Assembly: GCA_037389465.1 (NCBI GenBank)
Contig: JAZARR010000153.1
Span: 1,907,001-1,971,000, forward strand
Reading direction: 5' to 3'
DNA: 64,000 nt
Origin: Baylisascaris procyonis
Taxonomy: Eukaryota > Nematoda > Chromadorea > Rhabditida > Ascarididae
Shown: one piece after another, positions 15,001-25,594 of the stretch
How the letters are laid out: each line of letters starts with the position of its first letter
How positions within the stretch are numbered: position 1 is the first letter of the stretch
Position numbers and translations under genes: made by a program
Notes under the pieces: generated by a model
Told to the model about the DNA's origin: nothing
Seen by the model: the letters and a program-made list of their open reading frames with translations, nothing else
The model's database searches: none

Positions 15001-17023
15001 CGCTGTGGTGACGCTTTCCAAAAACAAAGTAGCAGAAGGCTAGGATAACAGCGGGCAAAGAATAGTGAATGAGACCCCTCGACGCATAGTTTTTGCCGCT
15101 AACGATTGTGCTAATACCGTGACTTTTTTCGTTAATTGGTGGCAGACAAAGTTCAGAGTGCGAGAATTTGTTCAAAAACAACCTTGAAAATAAAATGAAC
15201 GAAAGCCAAGTTTCTTATTGCCAAAAAGTGAACAATACCGAAAGGAGAGATTTGTTTGTCAGCGGTCGAATAATACATTTATTTCAGTGTGCATCCGGAT
15301 ATTCGAATACCCGTGTACTGTTCAGGAATAAGACATGGACCGCAGGAAAGTTTCGATCGCCTGCTGACTCTTTACAATCAGCAAGAGCAGAACGCATATT
15401 ACTTCTATCATGAATATTACGCAATGCTTCAAGGACTATCATGTTCTCCCAGACGCGAGGATATTATGAAGTAATTTTCATCATTTTCTTAATTTTATTG
15501 ATGTTCGGACTATTGCTTTCATATATTTACTGCGCAGAAGAACGTCACTCCGAGCAGCAGTTTTACTAACAATTGACTCTTTCCTGCGAATAATGATAAA
15601 ACTACTAGGGATTTTATTACTATTCGCTTCCACAAAACTGCCAAAATTAGAGCAAAGAAATGCACCTTCAAGAAACCATGTGAGATAAAGATGAAGTCGT
15701 TCTTTTTTTCGAATTCCACTAAATATCTAGATATTAGCAAATAGATCCCTGTGGAATGGCCAGCGGTGCAACAAATTCAAGCAACATGGAGACTTTGATT
15801 TGATAGTTTCATTGCCTATCGTCCTTATTTCATTAAAAATGTATTGTAGTAATCCGACGATGAACAAGATTTAAGCAGCGTTCTGGAAAATGGTGATCAC
15901 CGAAGTCATTTCAATTTCTTTTCCTTTGATGGTATTTCAAGCTTCGAATGACTCTCATCAGCAGTTTTTTTTTGCATATTTGAGCTAAAGTAGCGTGGAA
16001 GAAGCTGATGAGCGGGATATAACTAGTGCGTGATTATGCCACGAGCAGATGGAAGCATATGAAATTAATTTTTTTAGAATCTTTGGCTTTATTGAGTTCT
16101 AGCAAAAAACATCCTCCGAGCGATTCGCAAATTATCGTCTGAATGGCTTAAGCTGTCATGCATTTAGGGTTATTCCAAAATCGTTGAAAGTGTTTCGAAT
16201 GCCACCAAGTAAGAAATATTTCGTCCCAACACTGTTCTTTATTGTGGCATTCCCAAGTGGAAGTCAATGGATGGCCGAATATCTAGAGGCGAATCCAAAT
16301 GAAGTGATGAGTTCAGTGAATTTCGACGAATATCTTGACGCGATGACATCAACATGGTACTCCGAACGTCGTCTTGACCAGGTGGACTCGTATTTATGTC
16401 GTTTTATAGGTTTATACAAATGCATGCATTGACAGCGTCGTTCCGCTGAGCACACATATCATTTTCATGTTATCGGTCCGTCCTACTGGTTCAACTTGTG
16501 GCGCTTAAGAAGCGCCCAAAGGTGTTATAGTTTTCTGATCTTTGACTTTTGATGCGAATTTGCGGTGGGATTAGCGAAATTACGAAAATCGCATATAATG
16601 TCGCTTCCCCTCTCCTCCCGCCTCCTCCCCCTCTCCCCACTTCCTTCACCTCACCATTCCTTTTCTCCCTTGTGTCGGTTTGGATCGCCATTCCTACACA
16701 TTGATATCTCATTCATTTGATATTAGCTACATACGTTTTTTTCGTAGCTGCATGCCTCACAGTCACTTCGGGGAGGATATCAGAACATTCCGTTCTTGAA
16801 GAATTTTTTTTTTTTTGTTTTGCATATTTTTCAAAGGCGACAAAGACGCCTTATTGCTCATTTCATTGAAGACACGATGTGATATTTTCAGTATGAGAGA
16901 CTTCAAACAACTCTTCTCAACGTGGCAACAAATGATAATCAGAAGCAACTTATTCAAAGGTATTACAACAAGACGTCTACGCAGGTCGATTGGTGGAAGA
17001 GACACTTTCCCGATATCTGTTAG
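1904..17023 (+). CDS. Gene A: M1-family zinc aminopeptidase (19 exons seen, 5' end missing)
   Basis: This gene encodes a gluzincin aminopeptidase of family M1 (aminopeptidase N or H11-like group), which removes N-terminal residues from peptides, usually as a type II membrane ectoenzyme. Nineteen exons join with matching phases at every junction and give about 926 codons from 1904 to the TAG at 17021-17023, close to the usual 900-1000 of the family. In order they give the N-terminal beta domain (PYVEPLDYYIR, then FPCLDEPAYKA), the catalytic domain with GAMEN and HEISH-x18-E, and the helical C-terminal domain. No start codon or signal anchor was found, so the first exon is missing or out of window. 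All catalytic residues I can place are present, so the enzyme is probably active. Exon coordinates are given in the three domain entries. Gene B lies 1.1 kb downstream on the same strand. Confidence 0.93.
6626..10556 (+). CDS. Gene A exons 6-11: M1 catalytic domain
   Basis: The exons are 6626-6746, 7104-7195, 7952-8134, 8530-8632, 9724-9872 and 10476-10556. Exon 7 carries VAGAMENYG, the exopeptidase motif that binds the free N-terminus. Exon 8 carries HEISHQWFGD followed 18 residues later by the Glu of LSEGFA, the complete HExxH-x18-E zinc site (about residues 335-339 and 358 of the visible chain). Exon 10 carries DDITYKKGG with the conserved Tyr that stabilises the transition state. The start of exon 9 is set at 8530 because CTTTCAG there is the only nearby acceptor matching the phase-0 donor of exon 8 without a stop. 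Exon 11 ends in CAG followed by GCAAGT, a GC donor. Confidence 0.92.
10557..10562 (+). other. GC-AG intron donor (GCAAGT) in gene A
   Basis: Exon 11 of gene A ends ...CAACAG and is followed by GCAAGT instead of GTAAGT. The next exon starts at 11175 after TTCTTAG, and the join (LQQ then DFPLVTV) is in phase 0 and follows the M1 pattern. GC donors are a known minor class that keep strong flanking consensus, as here. The homologous exon of gene B ends with a normal GT (GTGGAT). Confidence 0.8.
11175..17023 (+). CDS. Gene A exons 12-19: C-terminal (ERAP1_C-like) domain
   Basis: The exons are 11175-11367, 11697-11907, 12692-12857, 13447-13520, 14047-14181, 15288-15470, 16168-16381 and 16892-17023. 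They encode the beta-sandwich and the helical-repeat domain typical of M1 enzymes. Visible blocks are YSWPIPFYWKN (exon 12), TSYLRVDYDDIGY (exon 13, the counterpart of the family GYYRVNYD), IRRWLEENYNILGY (exon 15), VHPDIRIPVYCSGIRHG (exon 17) and SGSQWMAEYLEANP (exon 18). The protein ends ...WWKRHFPDIC at the TAG at 17021. Phases are consistent throughout. The last intron (16382-16891) contains a pyrimidine-rich tract. No AATAAA was seen close after the stop. Confidence 0.9.
16605..16675 (+). repeat. Pyrimidine-rich tract in last intron of gene A
   Basis: The + strand carries about 70 bases of almost pure C and T (blocks of CTCCTCCC and CCCCCTCTCC). It lies in the intron 16382-16891, too far upstream of the acceptor at 16891 to be its polypyrimidine tract. 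A similar but shorter tract occurs near 17548-17580 between genes A and B. Confidence 0.6.
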
Positions 17024-18172
17024 TGCTGCGATATTGTAGGAAGAATGTGGGAGAAGGTGGGGTGAGGAGATAGAACGCCCACATCCATATTTCGTCTCTC
17101 TTCATTCTGCATCCTTGCCTTTGGCGCTACCTCGTTTTTGAAAATGGGAATGCTAAGAATGATCGCTATATGAAACCTGAATTGATGGAAATAGTCCTAT
17201 CCGATAAAGGATCACAGCAGAGTTGGCGCAAATGCGTCTTAATAGCACATTCTTTATTCGTCACATTCTTGAAGCCATTTTTATGGAAACGTACCAACAT
17301 TTTCGCTTTCCTACTTTAATTCATTGTGCTTTTTCTGATTCCACTTAGCATTTCGTGCTTTTAGTATCTGCGCCTTAGAATTTGAATGAATTCCATCAGG
17401 CTTGATTGTCCAGTCACAGTGAAGAAGAACTGAAATACCTTAGTGGCCAAATGAAACGAAATCAACAATTCTGGAAGCCAGCAGAGACTCAGTTCCTTTT
17501 TTTGCTCTGTTGCAAATAGATGCATGTTTGTGGTGTCATCACATTTTTCCGCTCCCCTCTCCTCCCTCTCTATCCACTTCCATTATTTATTGTTCAGAAC
17601 GGCCTTGCCGGTGTGGATAAAATTTGAAACGTGAATACTCAGCCCCACAGAAATACCCGCTTCTCTGAGCCCTCTGATCGTACGACCTGTCCGTCAATTT
17701 TTCCTGCTGCTGCAAAATCCAAATTCAAGTCGCACTGGAGGAGCAACTTATATCAGAATAATTTCAAGGAAACATGACTACTTCATTTTCTTATTATTCG
17801 ATCGGGTGGTAGATCGTTAAAAGGTTACTCTTTTCATTCCATCGCGCATCCAAGTTAAGAAATAAAAGTTGATTTCAGAAATCGAAGGCTGGTTTTCAAG
17901 GAAGGGGATGTCGAAAATCGTTGAATCTTCTCCCCGAAAATGACCCATGGGCTCGAATCGGGTGCTTAAATAACTCAAATTGTACTCCTCATGGATGTTC
18001 TTCGCATATGTGTTTTATTGTGATTTTACGAGTCCCTACTGGGTTTAGTCGCTTGAAAGAAGATCCTCTTTTATGGGTTGAGCGCAGATGTGGTCGCAAA
18101 TATTTGTTGGCTTTAGCAACGGGAACAGACTGAGCATGTTTTGATTGGTCTTTTCAGAGCATATTTTTTCAG
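17024..18172. other. Interval between gene A and gene B
   Basis: This 1.15-kb gap holds the 3' end of gene A and the unresolved 5' end of gene B. AATAAA at 17861-17866 is followed closely by the acceptor-like GATTTCAG at 17872-17879. The ATG after it (in ...GGGGATGTCG...) opens only a short frame, so it is not accepted as the start of gene B. At more than 1 kb the spacing is too large for a typical nematode operon. Confidence 0.4.
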
Positions 18173-21100
18173 AATATCTAACCGAATATCTTGCAGCGAG
18201 AGTATTTTATGACAATTTTGCGCCGGGTCCGTTCGATATAGAGTACTGGCCGGATCGTCTGCCACAAGGCTATTTAAAACCGCTGCAATATAATATCCGA
18301 GTAACGCCTTATTTCCCTGGTTCTGCGAAGTATCCATGGTATAAGAACCTCACATTCGACAGCTCTGTTGACGTGAGTTTTTTTTCTTTTCATACTATAA
18401 ACTGCTATGCGAGAGCTCTCGAAGGAGTAGGTCCCAGTGGATCATATTGAAGAAAAGTCCTTCGTATTTAGAAGACGCCTACAATCGGTCAGGTAGGATC
18501 AAATTCTTTGGCAGTCTTCATTGTTTCACGCATCTAATCGGCCGGACGAGTGAAGCACCATGAGGCTTTTGAAGATGCCGAAACAAAAGAAACCACCTTG
18601 AGGGATCAGAGAAAGGAGGAGGTGAAACCAGCATCTTTCTGCATTTCCATCTCGCTTGTGTCAAATCATTCATCCCATCTGCGCCGACCTGGTGGCATTA
18701 TACGAAACAGCTTAATATTCCAGTTCCTGTTGAATCGGTTTGACATAAGCGAATACCGGAAGCTTCGTATTGTGTAAGTAGCTTATTTATCTAGGTGGTC
18801 GCAAAAGCCATTTGCTTTTTACGTTTCCTTTTGACTGCTTTAATAATTGATGGATCAGCTTGAATTTTAATGAGAGGAGTAATCCTGTGGCTAAAACCGA
18901 GAAATGACAACCTTCTAAGACGACTATTTTCAAAATGTATTCAATGATAAATCTGAACCGAGAAAATGCCTGTAAAAATCAGATGCCCACTGCTTATTCT
19001 AAATGCAATCAATGAGCGAACAGTAACTCTATTAAATCCAAGTTCATATTAATTCAGAACGTAGAGACATCCTTCATAAAAAGCGTGCAAATCTTAGAGT
19101 GCAAGGATGAGTTTTGGTATAGCGTTTATGTGGTAAATCAAAGAGTATACTTTCTCCTGTATAGGGGACTTCCAATCGCAAAGTTATGATAAACTTAGGC
19201 GATAATGGTTTCGTTGATCTTGGTGTTAAAAGTGTCTCTATCTTTAAAGAAATTAAATGTGGAATCTATGAAAATCTATTCATTGCTGAATGTTCTCATA
19301 GTAATACTGAAGAGCGCACGGAAATGCTTGTTTTTCCACCACTTATAATGAGCTTACGATTGCCATCGTTTAGTGAAATCACAAATCAAGGAATGTTTGA
19401 ATCATGAAAATATAGTCACGACGGAACATCGCTGAATTGTTAGCTGAAGAAATGCACTCCTCAATTTCTACGTGGTGCTCCATAATATCGGTTATCATTT
19501 TTTAGATTGATTTCACGGTTATCAGCACTCCAACAGAGTTGAAATTGAATGCGCATCGCATGGTTATTGATGCGGACAATATCGCTCTCATACGACGTTC
19601 CGATAACACCACTTATAAATTCACATCTATTCAAAAGAATTTCACTTCAGGTCACTTTCAGTGGTGTTTGTTTAATCGAGCGGTTTCTGAATGAACCGAC
19701 GCAGACTATTGCACATGTTATTGATTTTTACGAATTTTGGTATATTTGTTAAATGAATGCATAGAGGGTTTCAACGTCATACATTAAGTGGAAGATCGCT
19801 CGTAATATTGCACAAAATCGTTTTCAACTGTGAAACTAATTAGGAGCGCGATGCGCATCTAGAGAAGCGAAAAATTTTTTATGTAACGGCATGCTCATTC
19901 GACCAAGTAAATTCTCGAAAATTTTCTTCCATAAGCAGATTCATTTACTTGAAAATAATTGCAATTTCATCTTTGAGATAGAACAATTCTGTAGTCGATG
20001 AGATCTGTTTATATCATCCGATGAAATAACGCAGTTATTAGATAAGTGCAACTTCTGTTCAAATATGCTAGAAAAGTCTTTTTTTGTGACGGTTTTCGCT
20101 CTTCCTAGAAAATATTTGCTTGCTCTAACGACAGTATTTTGCATGGTGAATATGCGTATTCTTATCTAAAGCTCATTGAATAAGAAAGTTGCATATTTCG
20201 CAATCCTTTTATGCACAAACGGTCCGTAATTCGTTGCTGTTGTGTGGCGACGTTCGTTGCGAGTTAAATGTTTCAAATCCCTGCAATATATTTTATATCT
20301 CGGCTAGACGATGTTTCAAATCCCTACAATATATTTTATGTCTCCGCTAGACCTGTTCGCTCGGATAACACTCCTTCAAGGACCTAGCAAATGTCAGCAC
20401 CAATAAAGTCTATATTTATTAGCAAAAATATACATTTCTTTGAAGCACCAAACTGATGAATGAAAGTGGGCGGTTAAATAAGAGGGAAATAAATGGATAT
20501 GAAATCTCCATTGTGCTGGTGGCCCTTTTAGCATCTTCACTAATATGGATGGCAATTCTCTTGCGACAGTAAGCCCTTTCGGTAATTGTTTCGAGTGACG
20601 GCTGTCTTAATTTGATAATCCTTGTGTGGAGGATTAAAAGAATGGGCTAGTTGTGCAAAGAACTCTCGGATTGGTGGCGTTGACCATTCCAGACTTTTCG
20701 TTTCACTTTTCCGTCTCTCCCTCGCTCTCCCTTCCTCGTTGTGGGTATGATTAATGGGGAAGTGGGATTCACGTGGAGCCCGAAAATTAAGTGAGGTGGG
20801 GAGCAAATAAACTCCTACATGCCTCCCATGCCTGCACCTAAGATTTCGACGGCCATGACTTAGTTAATTGTAATTGTGGACGAACAATTTATTTCATCCG
20901 AGAGGTCATTCTGCAAAGATCTTATCAGATTACAGATACCTTTCGTTCATTATTAGCCTAATACATTCAGTGCATTGCCTTTTACGTTAAGCATTTCAGC
21001 TTTTCTTATAATCCCATTGCCAAGCAATGTAGTGATGAGCGCAAATACGAATTGGACGTTATCGATAAAATATACTGGTTTCATTTCTGGTCTACCAACA

Positions 21101-22674
21101 TTTGGTGTTTATCTTAATACAAATTTCTTCGAATTCAACGGTAAAATGGCGTAAGTTTTTTCAATATTCCACATGACAACAAATTCTATTCAATTAAATA
21201 GTGAGGGAATGTGTAGATGTGTGATCTGGGGACTTTAAAATATTTCTGACGTAGTTCGTTCACAGTGGCTGCTAATTGCTGTTGAGGAAAGCTTCCTCGA
21301 AGAGAACATAATTTCCGCGTAGAAAATCTCTGAACGTCTCATTCTGAGCTATTGGACTGCTACCTTACTATAACATCAAGGGAGTTCTTTAGATATAGCG
21401 CAACGTTGTGATCATGACGTTTTACTACCGCTGAATGAACTTTGCTCCATCGCTTGATTTCTGCTTAGTTTTTAGGTACATATTTTCGACGTTCTTTGAG
21501 AAAGGTTCAAGTGCACGTTCACTTATTCCATGTTTCGATGAGCCTAATTATAAAGCAAAGTGGCAAGTAACGATAGACTATCCAGCAGACATGATCGTAC
21601 TCGGAAATATGCCTGACGAGGGCTTCACCGTAAAGAAGGACGGTTAGTCAAAATGAATTGAGAATCTGAAGGATTCTTCAGAAGTAGTTCTTTCATTCGG
21701 TTTCTGACATCCGAGGAACGTCGAAAGCCTCAAAGATGCGTCTTCATTCAGATAGCTTGCTTTTAAAGGCTTCACTAAATTTCTTCATTGTCAAAAGTAA
21801 TATCAATAGTGCTCAGAAATATGATGCCAAACTTTTCGAACATTTTTGCATATCTACATACACCAATATCTGCCACAATTCCCTATATTTTCTTTGCGAA
21901 AAAAAATCTGTTCGGATGTTCCCATTTGGTTGCTGTCAATGAAAAACTATCTAAATGGTGGCAGCCTAAATGCCCCTTTGATTATTTTCAGTTATAGAAG
22001 TTCAGGTGATTCATCACCACAAATATGCGGCAACTATCATCGATCAAGTGCCATCCAACGAATTTCCATGTTTTTCAATGAGCATATACACATTGACGCT
22101 GAGGTGCGAGTCGAAGAAAATGCACACAGTGGGATGGTCAGAAAATGAAAGGCGCAAAGAAGACACCTCTAGGAGTCGAAAAAAAATATCAGAGATCCTC
22201 TCACGCATACGGCATTGGCAAAATGATTTGTGGAGCTTATCAGCACCTCCGATATGTCACCAGCTAAACCTCTGGAATTGTTTCCTCACCAATTTTCAAA
22301 CCAGATGAAATTACGCTTGCAATGGAAGGCTTATTTTGTTTGTTTCATATTTAGGATTCATCCTTTCCGAAGAAATCATCGCAGCGAGTGCGAATAACGT
22401 AAAATGCGAGACTAGAAGAAATGAGTTGATCACTCGCATCTTCAAGTCGGGCCACACTTAAATTTGACCATCAGAATGGTCCTCTTAATAAAAAGTTTAC
22501 ACATTTCTAGGATGGGCAACAACCAGTTTTCCACCAACGCCACCAATGTCGAGCTATTTATTTGCTCTAGCGGTGGGACATTTTGCTTCACTGGAAGCCG
22601 TCTCCAAAACCGGAGTGCTTGTACGAGCTTGGGCATGGACAGGCATGGAGAAGTACACCGAATTTGCACTTAAC
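18173..22674 (+). CDS. Gene B exons 1-5: N-terminal M1 domain and start of the catalytic domain
   Basis: The exons are 18173-18372, 19506-19650, 21000-21150, 21476-21642 and 22511-22674. Exon 1 carries PDRLPQGYLKPLQYNIRV, the standard beginning of the M1 beta domain. Exon 4 carries ARSLIPCFDEPNYKAKW, and exon 5 carries PPMSSYLFALAVGHF followed by the start of the catalytic domain (LVRAWAWTG). Exon 1 may begin slightly earlier at another acceptor (CTTTTCAG ending at 18158). The donor after exon 2 is GTCACT, a weak site. Unlike gene A, there is no intron between the beta domain and the VRAW block. Confidence 0.88.
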
Positions 22675-25543
22675 GTATGAGCACTTCAAAGTTATTATAC
22701 TTTTTCTTCTATCTTTTTGTCGCCATCTATAGAAAGTAATGAGCGTTACTGGAGCGAAAGTGGGATTAACTTCATTTTATACAACAACTTCTTTATCCGA
22801 AAAAGTGTTATCTATCAATTCTAGGCTCATTTTTGCGAACGCTGCGAAAGAGGGTTAATTCCCCGTGCCTAGAGCATGATGACTATGACTGGAAGAAAGA
22901 GCCGAGTTCTCCTTTGAGGTTTTCATTGGAAACGAGCTCACTTTTTGCCAAATGAATGAGAGATCTCACAGGATGGTACTGCGGGAGAATTAAATCCTTG
23001 CCGATGAAATTTCTCAGCGAAGATTGAATTGCACAACAGGTAGTGGGAATACCATGCCCAGTTCTTTTCTTACTGAAATCTTCCGTCGACCTCGCTTCCC
23101 TCCCATCAGCTGTTGACTTCGTCTTCGTGGGTTTTTCTTAGACACATGAAATTCACCACCCAACCCATGATGATATCGTTTAAGTATCAAAACTCACGAA
23201 TCACACATTAATCAGCGGTTTATAAACAAAATATTATCGTTTCGATAAATAAAAATAATAACAAAATGTAGGTGCTGAGAAATACACATGTTCTCATGCT
23301 CTTTTGCTGTGAAAACGATCTGCTGGCAACCATATTTCTTATTCATCCTCGCTGAAACAGAATATGCTTTCGAATTTAAAATTCACCTTAAAATTCATTA
23401 TGCTTTTTTGTAGGAAGGACTTTCATTTTGACGTTCACCTTGGCCCTCCTTCGCTCTAAACCAATTCATTCTCTCTAAACCATCGATTTTATAAGGAAAG
23501 GAATATTGGTATTTCGCTGCTCCTATTATCTTTCAGTTACCGCAAACAATTTGTGATATGCTATGCCTTCGACCTCCGTTTAAGGTGGCTATCAGTCACT
23601 GTAGAGGTAATTATGAGAAGAAGTAAATGCTAAAGTAACTGTAGATAAAAACATTTTTAAAAGATAAAACTTTCAGACGGTTGTCGGCACTGTTGATTTT
23701 ATGGCCACTTACTTTAATTATCCCTTTATGATGCCGAAACTCGGTTAGTGTTTTGGATTTATCCTTCCTTTATTAATGCGGAGATTTGTTGGAAGAAGTA
23801 TACTCTCTGAATTCGTATTTGATAAAAACTTCCATTGTTTTTTTGTTTTTTTTTTTTTTAAATGTTCGCTTATGATTGACGATAACTTATGAAGAATGCA
23901 TCATTTCCTTTAGTAGCTTTAGAGAGTGCAGTCACTCATCAGTGTTATCCTTGTCTGATTTGTTAAAAATTGTGTTGATAATATGCCTAAGCCTTACAAG
24001 AGGGGGTGAGAGGGAGAAAAAGTAACTAGGGAAACAATAGTGATAGCTACTTCTTTTTAATCCTATCACAGATACTTGTACAAGAAGCTTGATATTCATC
24101 GTAGAAAGTTAAGATGCCCTCGCATTGCCACAGTACAATTCGCAGAGAGGTGCCGAGGAACACTGGGGAGTGATGCATATCCAATATGAGAGACAGCTAG
24201 CTGATCCACAATATACAACAGCATGGCTATACTTCCTTGTTGCCAGTTACTGCGCACATGAAACCGTTCACCAAGTATGTTGATTGATGCTTCGTTAATT
24301 ACATTTAATGAATCTTATCATTTTGCAACAAATTTCACCTTCTCACAATGCGTTGATTGTTATTGCTGCTGAAACACGAGAAATAAGAATTATCTATGTT
24401 TTATAGTTCTGCTACCTGGGACAGCGGAAGTTGTTATGAATTTTGGATGTATATAAGAAAGATCGTGGCGATTTTTCAATTGCGCTATCAGCATTGTTCG
24501 AGTTTTCCAATATGATTAGGATAGCTTAAACCGCCTTATGTGAAAATTGTCGCTGCCAGTGGGACGTTTTGTGAGGTCGTCACATTTCTGTGTAACAGCA
24601 GCAACAACAACATCCTTTATCAGCACGCGCCACAAGCAAAATAACGCGCTCCATTGGATAGCTGAATGAAGGATGTACTATATCTTGTCATCACTCATCC
24701 ACCTGCATAAAGTTCCTGCTTCAATATCATTAAGGGAAAATTTGTCTTGATGTTGTATACCATCGATGTGAAGCCTTAATTAACATTTCAAGATTGTCAG
24801 GTGTTCCTTTCATCTTTTATCATATAATTTTAGTGGTTCGGTAATCTTGTGACGACCGAATTCTTCAATCGAATGTTCCTCAACGAGGCAATGGCACAAT
24901 ATTGGGAGACTAATGGCATTATGTACGCATTTCCTGAACAAGCAAAAATGGGCGTAAGTTATGCGATCTTTATGCAACTTCATTTTGGCTTCCTTAATTT
25001 CAAGTGGGTAAATTCTTTCTTTTAGATGTGTACTCCTTCCCACACACATTCTCCTAAGTATATATGAGGAACATTCAGAAAGTATATATTGCTGAAGAAA
25101 ATTGAATCAAAAATTTGCATACTGAGCCGCCATACTGTTTCATGTCGTTAATTACACAATAATCTCAACTATGCATGGTTTTTCATGCACTGCGAGTCAA
25201 CAGTTTTTTACAGCAGGCAATAGAAATGAATTGTGCTTAATCTGAAGCCACAAAATTTTTACAGCTTTTGCGGCTTATAATTTCTTATTTATAGTTCATT
25301 CGTAAACTTATGGGAACGTGTTTAAAATGAGCAACAAGCGATTTTGCTGTCGTTACCGATTCGTGTAAAATACATACAAGTTTTTTGCACACTTAAATAT
25401 CTTCACCTGAGCGAAATATTATGCGTCACGACAGAAGGCAATGGGCCTAAAACGTCAGGCTAGGATATGCCTTGTTCCTAACAAACTTTGCGACTCTACC
25501 ATTATTGATTTTCGAGCTCGCACAATCGGAAAATAGACGGGAG

Positions 25544-25594
<51 letters not shown>

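Noticed and set aside
16209..16254. Short intron within gene A exon 18 (GTAAGA ... CCCAAG)
   Set aside because: Reading through gives LFFIVAFPSGSQWM, which matches the usual M1 pattern around this helix. The putative intron would remove it.
17861..17879. AATAAA followed by TTTCAG as an operon junction between genes A and B
   Set aside because: The AATAAA lies about 840 bp after the gene A stop. The frame after the acceptor is short and unrelated to gene B.
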